From: Clostridiaceae bacterium
GTDB taxonomy: Bacteria; Bacillota; Clostridia; Lachnospirales; Lachnospiraceae
Length of the DNA stretch: 64,000 nucleotides
Reading direction: 5' to 3'
NCBI GenBank assembly: GCA_910575435.1
Contig: CAJTGI010000003.1
Location: forward strand, 186,001-250,000
In this document: one piece after another, positions 61,663 to 64,000 of the stretch
How positions within the stretch are numbered: position 1 is the first letter of the stretch
Layout: each line of letters opens with the position of its first letter
Position numbers and translations under genes: made by a program
Notes under the pieces: model-generated
What the model saw: the letters and a program-made list of their open reading frames with translations, nothing else
Database searches by the model: none
What the model was told of the DNA's origin: nothing

Positions 61663-61924
61663 ATGCGAGGATCGTTAGAATTAACGGAATATGAAACAGG
61701 CGGTTTCCTGCCACCGGGTAGGAGACAGATGCGCCAGGCTTTCTATCAGTAGGTCATAGAAGATAGGAAGTTTGGCGCTTTTTTGATTTATAGGAAACTT
61801 CGCCACAGTGTAGCGCTGTACCAACCAAGAAATCGCGCTTTGGCGGAGTGGAATATGTTGCTTGCGGCATCCGCCAGAGGGGCTATAGGCGCATGGATTG
61901 ATGGAGAAAGGATTAAGATAGGAT
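61663..61924 (+). promoter_or_regulatory. Long structured leader, possible riboswitch, before the MATE gene
   Basis: From 5' to 3': CGTTA/TAACG hairpin (61672-61685), CAGG/CCTG hairpin (61697-61710) whose loop CGGT can pair with the following ACCG (pseudoknot-like), an intrinsic terminator (61731-61784), then ACTTCGCCA/TGGCGGAGT and GCGG/CCGC hairpins before the gene. GTTTCCT (61703) can alternatively pair with AGGAGAC (61720-61726). The order promoter, folded part, terminator, gene is typical of transcription attenuation. I could not match it to a known riboswitch class. Confidence 0.55.
61731..61784 (+). terminator. Intrinsic terminator inside the MATE leader
   Basis: GCGCCA pairs with TGGCGC and CTTTCTATC with GATAGGAAG (one G-T), followed by six T. 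It lies about 140 bp before the gene start, not after a gene, as expected for an attenuator. Confidence 0.8.
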
Positions 61925-63226
61925 ATGAGTATACCATATTTTAAACAATTTCGGAAATATGCAGTGGCAAATGTGCTGGGAATGCTGGGACTGTCCTGCT
62001 ATATCCTGGCAGATACATATTTTGTCTCCAAGGGGCTGGGAACCCAGGGGCTGGCGGCATTGAACCTAGCAATTCCCATCTTTAACGTGATTCATGGCTG
62101 TGGCTTGATGCTAGGCATGGGCGGGGGCACGAAATATTCCATCTATCGGGCCCGGGGAGATGGGCGGAGGGAGAAGATGTTTGCCAATACGCTGGGAATC
62201 GCAGGGTTGCTGGGCGTGGTTTTTATGGTGGCGGGACTTTGCTTTCCGGGAGATTTGGCTAGGTTATTCGGTGGAAGGGGAATTGAACTGGAAATGACGG
62301 AGGTTTATTTGCAGGTGATGCTTCTGTTTTCTCCCGCCTACCTTCTCAATGACGTGCTGATCTGCTTTGTCAGGAATGACGGCAATCCCCGTCTGTCCAT
62401 GGTATCTATGCTGGTAAGCAGTTTCACAAACATTGTGCTGGATTACGTGTTCATTTTTCCATTGCATATGGGAATGTTTGGCGCAGTGCTTGCTACGGGG
62501 TGCGCCCCCGTTGTGGGCATCATGGTATCTTTGATTCATTTTGTTCAGGGGAGGAATCATTTTTACTGGATTGGAATGCTGCCGAAGTTTTGGACTTCCT
62601 GTAACACTTTGGTGCTGGGCATTCCCTCTCTGGTGACGGAGGTTTCCTCTGGCATTGTCATTATTGTGTTTAATATCCTCATTCTGAATATTGCTGGAAA
62701 TGTAGGGGTGGCGGCCTATGGGGTGGTGGCCAATCTCTCCCTGGTGGCGGTGGCCGTGTTTACCGGGGTTGCCCAGGGGATGCAGCCCATTGTAAGTCTG
62801 GCCCGGGGAAGGGGGGAGATGGCAGGGGCAAGGCGGGTGCTCCGATATGGCGTGGTGACGGTGCTTGCCATTTCATTTTTGGTCTATTTCCTGGTGTTTT
62901 TCGGAACGGATGCTCTGGTCGCCGTCTTTAATAGCGAAAGGAATCCCGCCATGGCAAATATGGCGGGATCGGGATTGCGGCTTTATTTTTCTGGCATTTC
63001 TTTCATGGGAGTGAATATTGTGCTTTCCATGTACTTTGCCGCCTGCGAGCGGGCGGTGCCCGCCCAGGCGATATCCATTTTGCGAGGGATTGCGCTAGTG
63101 ATTCCCATGGCTTTTATCCTGTCTTTTCTGGCAGGAATCACGGGCGTGTGGCTGGCGGTTCCCGCTGCGGAACTGATGGTGACGGCCATCGGCATCTATT
63201 TGTACCGTTTCCGGGGCAAGGACTAA
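61925..63226 (+). CDS. MATE-family efflux protein (second copy)
   Basis: A 433-aa MATE transporter with 12 segments, of the MepA-like branch: FRKYAVANVLGMLGLSCYILADTYFVSKGLG, LGMGGGTKYSIYRARGD, FVRNDGNPRLSM, and GVVANLSLVAVAVFTGVAQGMQPI. The substrate is unknown; MepA relatives export cationic drugs. It stands alone under a promoter with a structured leader, so it is probably controlled by a small molecule. Confidence 0.92.
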   Translation: MSIPYFKQFRKYAVANVLGMLGLSCYILADTYFVSKGLGTQGLAALNLAIPIFNVIHGCGLMLGMGGGTKYSIYRARGDGRREKMFANTLGIAGLLGVVFMVAGLCFPGDLARLFGGRGIELEMTEVYLQVMLLFSPAYLLNDVLICFVRNDGNPRLSMVSMLVSSFTNIVLDYVFIFPLHMGMFGAVLATGCAPVVGIMVSLIHFVQGRNHFYWIGMLPKFWTSCNTLVLGIPSLVTEVSSGIVIIVFNILILNIAGNVGVAAYGVVANLSLVAVAVFTGVAQGMQPIVSLARGRGEMAGARRVLRYGVVTVLAISFLVYFLVFFGTDALVAVFNSERNPAMANMAGSGLRLYFSGISFMGVNIVLSMYFAACERAVPAQAISILRGIALVIPMAFILSFLAGITGVWLAVPAAELMVTAIGIYLYRFRGKD

Positions 63227-63228
63227 TC

Positions 63229-63261
63229 ATGCATAGTTACTTTTAAATCCCAACTATGCAT
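63229..63261. terminator. Hairpin between convergent genes
   Basis: ATGCATAGTT (63229-63238) pairs with AACTATGCAT (63252-63261), a perfect 10-bp stem. The end overlaps the stop codon of the minus-strand gene. No clear T-run is present, so its strength is uncertain. Confidence 0.55.
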
Positions 63262-64000
63262 TACCAGATACCCAGTACATGCTGCATCGCCAGGCTGATG
63301 GCAGTGATGCCCGCCCAGCAGGCAAATCCCATGATGATGGGCTTTGCGCCAGTCTTGATGAGTTTTACGATGTCGGTATTCAGCCCGATGGCTCCCATGG
63401 CCATGATAATCAGGAATTTGCTCAATTCCTTCATGGGGGTGAAGAAATCTGCTGATATATGGAATGGGCCAGTGCAGATGGTAGTGATCAGGGAGGCGGC
63501 GATAAACCATAGAATGAAGAAAGGGAAGATTTTCTTTAGCTCCACTTTGTTGCCGCTGGTCTTTTCCTGGCGGGTGCGGATGAATGCCAGTGCCAGGGTG
63601 ATAGGGATGATGGCCAGGGTTCTGGTGAGTTTGACCGTGACTGCCTTATCCAAGGTGGCGCTTCCCAAGCGATACAGATTGTCCCAAGTGGCGGCGCAGG
63701 CCGTGACGGAAGAGGTGTCATTTACCGCCGTGCCAGCAAAAATGCCGAAGGCTTCCCCGGTGTCTGTGGCGAATCCTACCATCGCCCCCAGATGGGGGAA
63801 AATCAGTGCCGCCAGCACGTTGAAGAGGAAGATGACGCTGATGGACTGGGCAACTTCCTCATCGTCCGCCTGGATGACTGGGGCGGTGGCTGCCACGGCA
63901 CTGCCGCCGCAGATAGAACTGCCCACGCCCACCAGGGTGCTGATTTTGCCCGGGACATGCATGGCTTTATGTAGGGCGAAGCTGATGATCAGGCTGGCAG
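63261..64000 (-). CDS. YeiH/UPF0324-family membrane transporter (5' end outside window)
   Basis: The frame is open to the window edge ([18 protein letters not shown]), so the N-terminus is missing. Visible patterns: [59 protein letters not shown] and [17 protein letters not shown]. These are standard for UPF0324/YeiH, suggested sulfate- or sulfonate-related exporters. The function is not proven. About 246 residues and six membrane segments are seen. Confidence 0.92.
   Translation of the reverse strand, partial: ASLIISFALHKAMHVPGKISTLVGVGSSICGGSAVAATAPVIQADDEEVAQSISVIFLFNVLAALIFPHLGAMVGFATDTGEAFGIFAGTAVNDTSSVTACAATWDNLYRLGSATLDKAVTVKLTRTLAIIPITLALAFIRTRQEKTSGNKVELKKIFPFFILWFIAASLITTICTGPFHISADFFTPMKELSKFLIIMAMGAIGLNTDIVKLIKTGAKPIIMGFACWAGITAISLAMQHVLGIW

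Noticed and set aside
1-64000. rRNA, tRNA, insertion sequence or prophage genes
   Set aside because: No transposase, integrase, tRNA cloverleaf or rRNA-like stretch was recognised by eye; a tRNAscan run would settle tRNAs.

Overview
The window comes from the chromosome of a low-to-mid-GC Gram-positive anaerobe. The best fit is class Clostridia, probably family Lachnospiraceae. The evidence is strong purine-rich ribosome binding sites, a SpoVB-type flippase, RqcH, ThyX-type thymidylate synthesis, TagF/TarI/TarJ teichoic-acid-type enzymes, a BlaI/BlaR1-type pair and a PurF-like protein with clostridial-type Fe-S cysteines. The family assignment is inferred from gene content; no rRNA or tRNA gene was seen.

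Layout. 1-12.4 kb: mostly housekeeping genes (end of ligA, metA, cysteine desulfurase, histidinol phosphatase, rqcH, an acyltransferase, a double-domain ThyX-like protein). A small AT-rich island (2.7-4.4 kb) sits among them with a VapBC-like toxin-antitoxin pair, a stand-alone nucleotidyltransferase under a consensus promoter, and a gene remnant. 12.4-41.5 kb: a large cell-surface polymer locus. It holds four CDP-glycerol glycerophosphotransferase-type proteins plus one divergent relative, three cytidylyltransferases of the TarI/IspD family, TarJ, an SDR epimerase, a sulfotransferase, two pyruvyl transferases, a DHHW/MBOAT O-acylation pair, GtrA/GtrB and a GT2-GT32 fusion. leuCD and a very large secreted 5'-nucleotidase lie inside it. 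The simplest reading is a glycerol/ribitol-phosphate wall polymer decorated by sulfation, pyruvylation and O-acylation. 41.5-64 kb: housekeeping genes again (queA, lipid kinase, dus, deoB, asnB, purF-like), a BlaI/BlaR1-like regulatory pair, two MATE exporters, two large secreted proteins (a subtilase fused to a phospholipase-C-like domain, and a leucine-rich-repeat protein), and part of a YeiH-type transporter.

Most notable. (1) The TarI copy next to TarJ has lost the nucleotidyltransfer residues Arg14 and Lys22 (now Ala and Met), while an intact TarI lies 20 kb away. (2) A multi-hairpin intergenic element occurs three times in the polymer locus, always starting at the upstream stop codon, with compensatory stem changes and a conserved loop. 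A fourth, partial copy is likely. (3) ~36-41-bp tandem repeats begin at or just after the stop codons of ligA, deoB and purF; at deoB and purF they look like duplications of the gene's own 3' end. (4) Several enzymes depart from their family pattern: a PurF-like protein without the N-terminal Cys, a tandem ThyX, a 5'-nucleotidase domain split by a Pro/Thr/Glu repeat, a BlaR1-like protein with a different sensor domain, and a LigA lacking the motif IV lysine. (5) A promoter-leader-terminator arrangement precedes the second MATE gene and may be an unclassified riboswitch.
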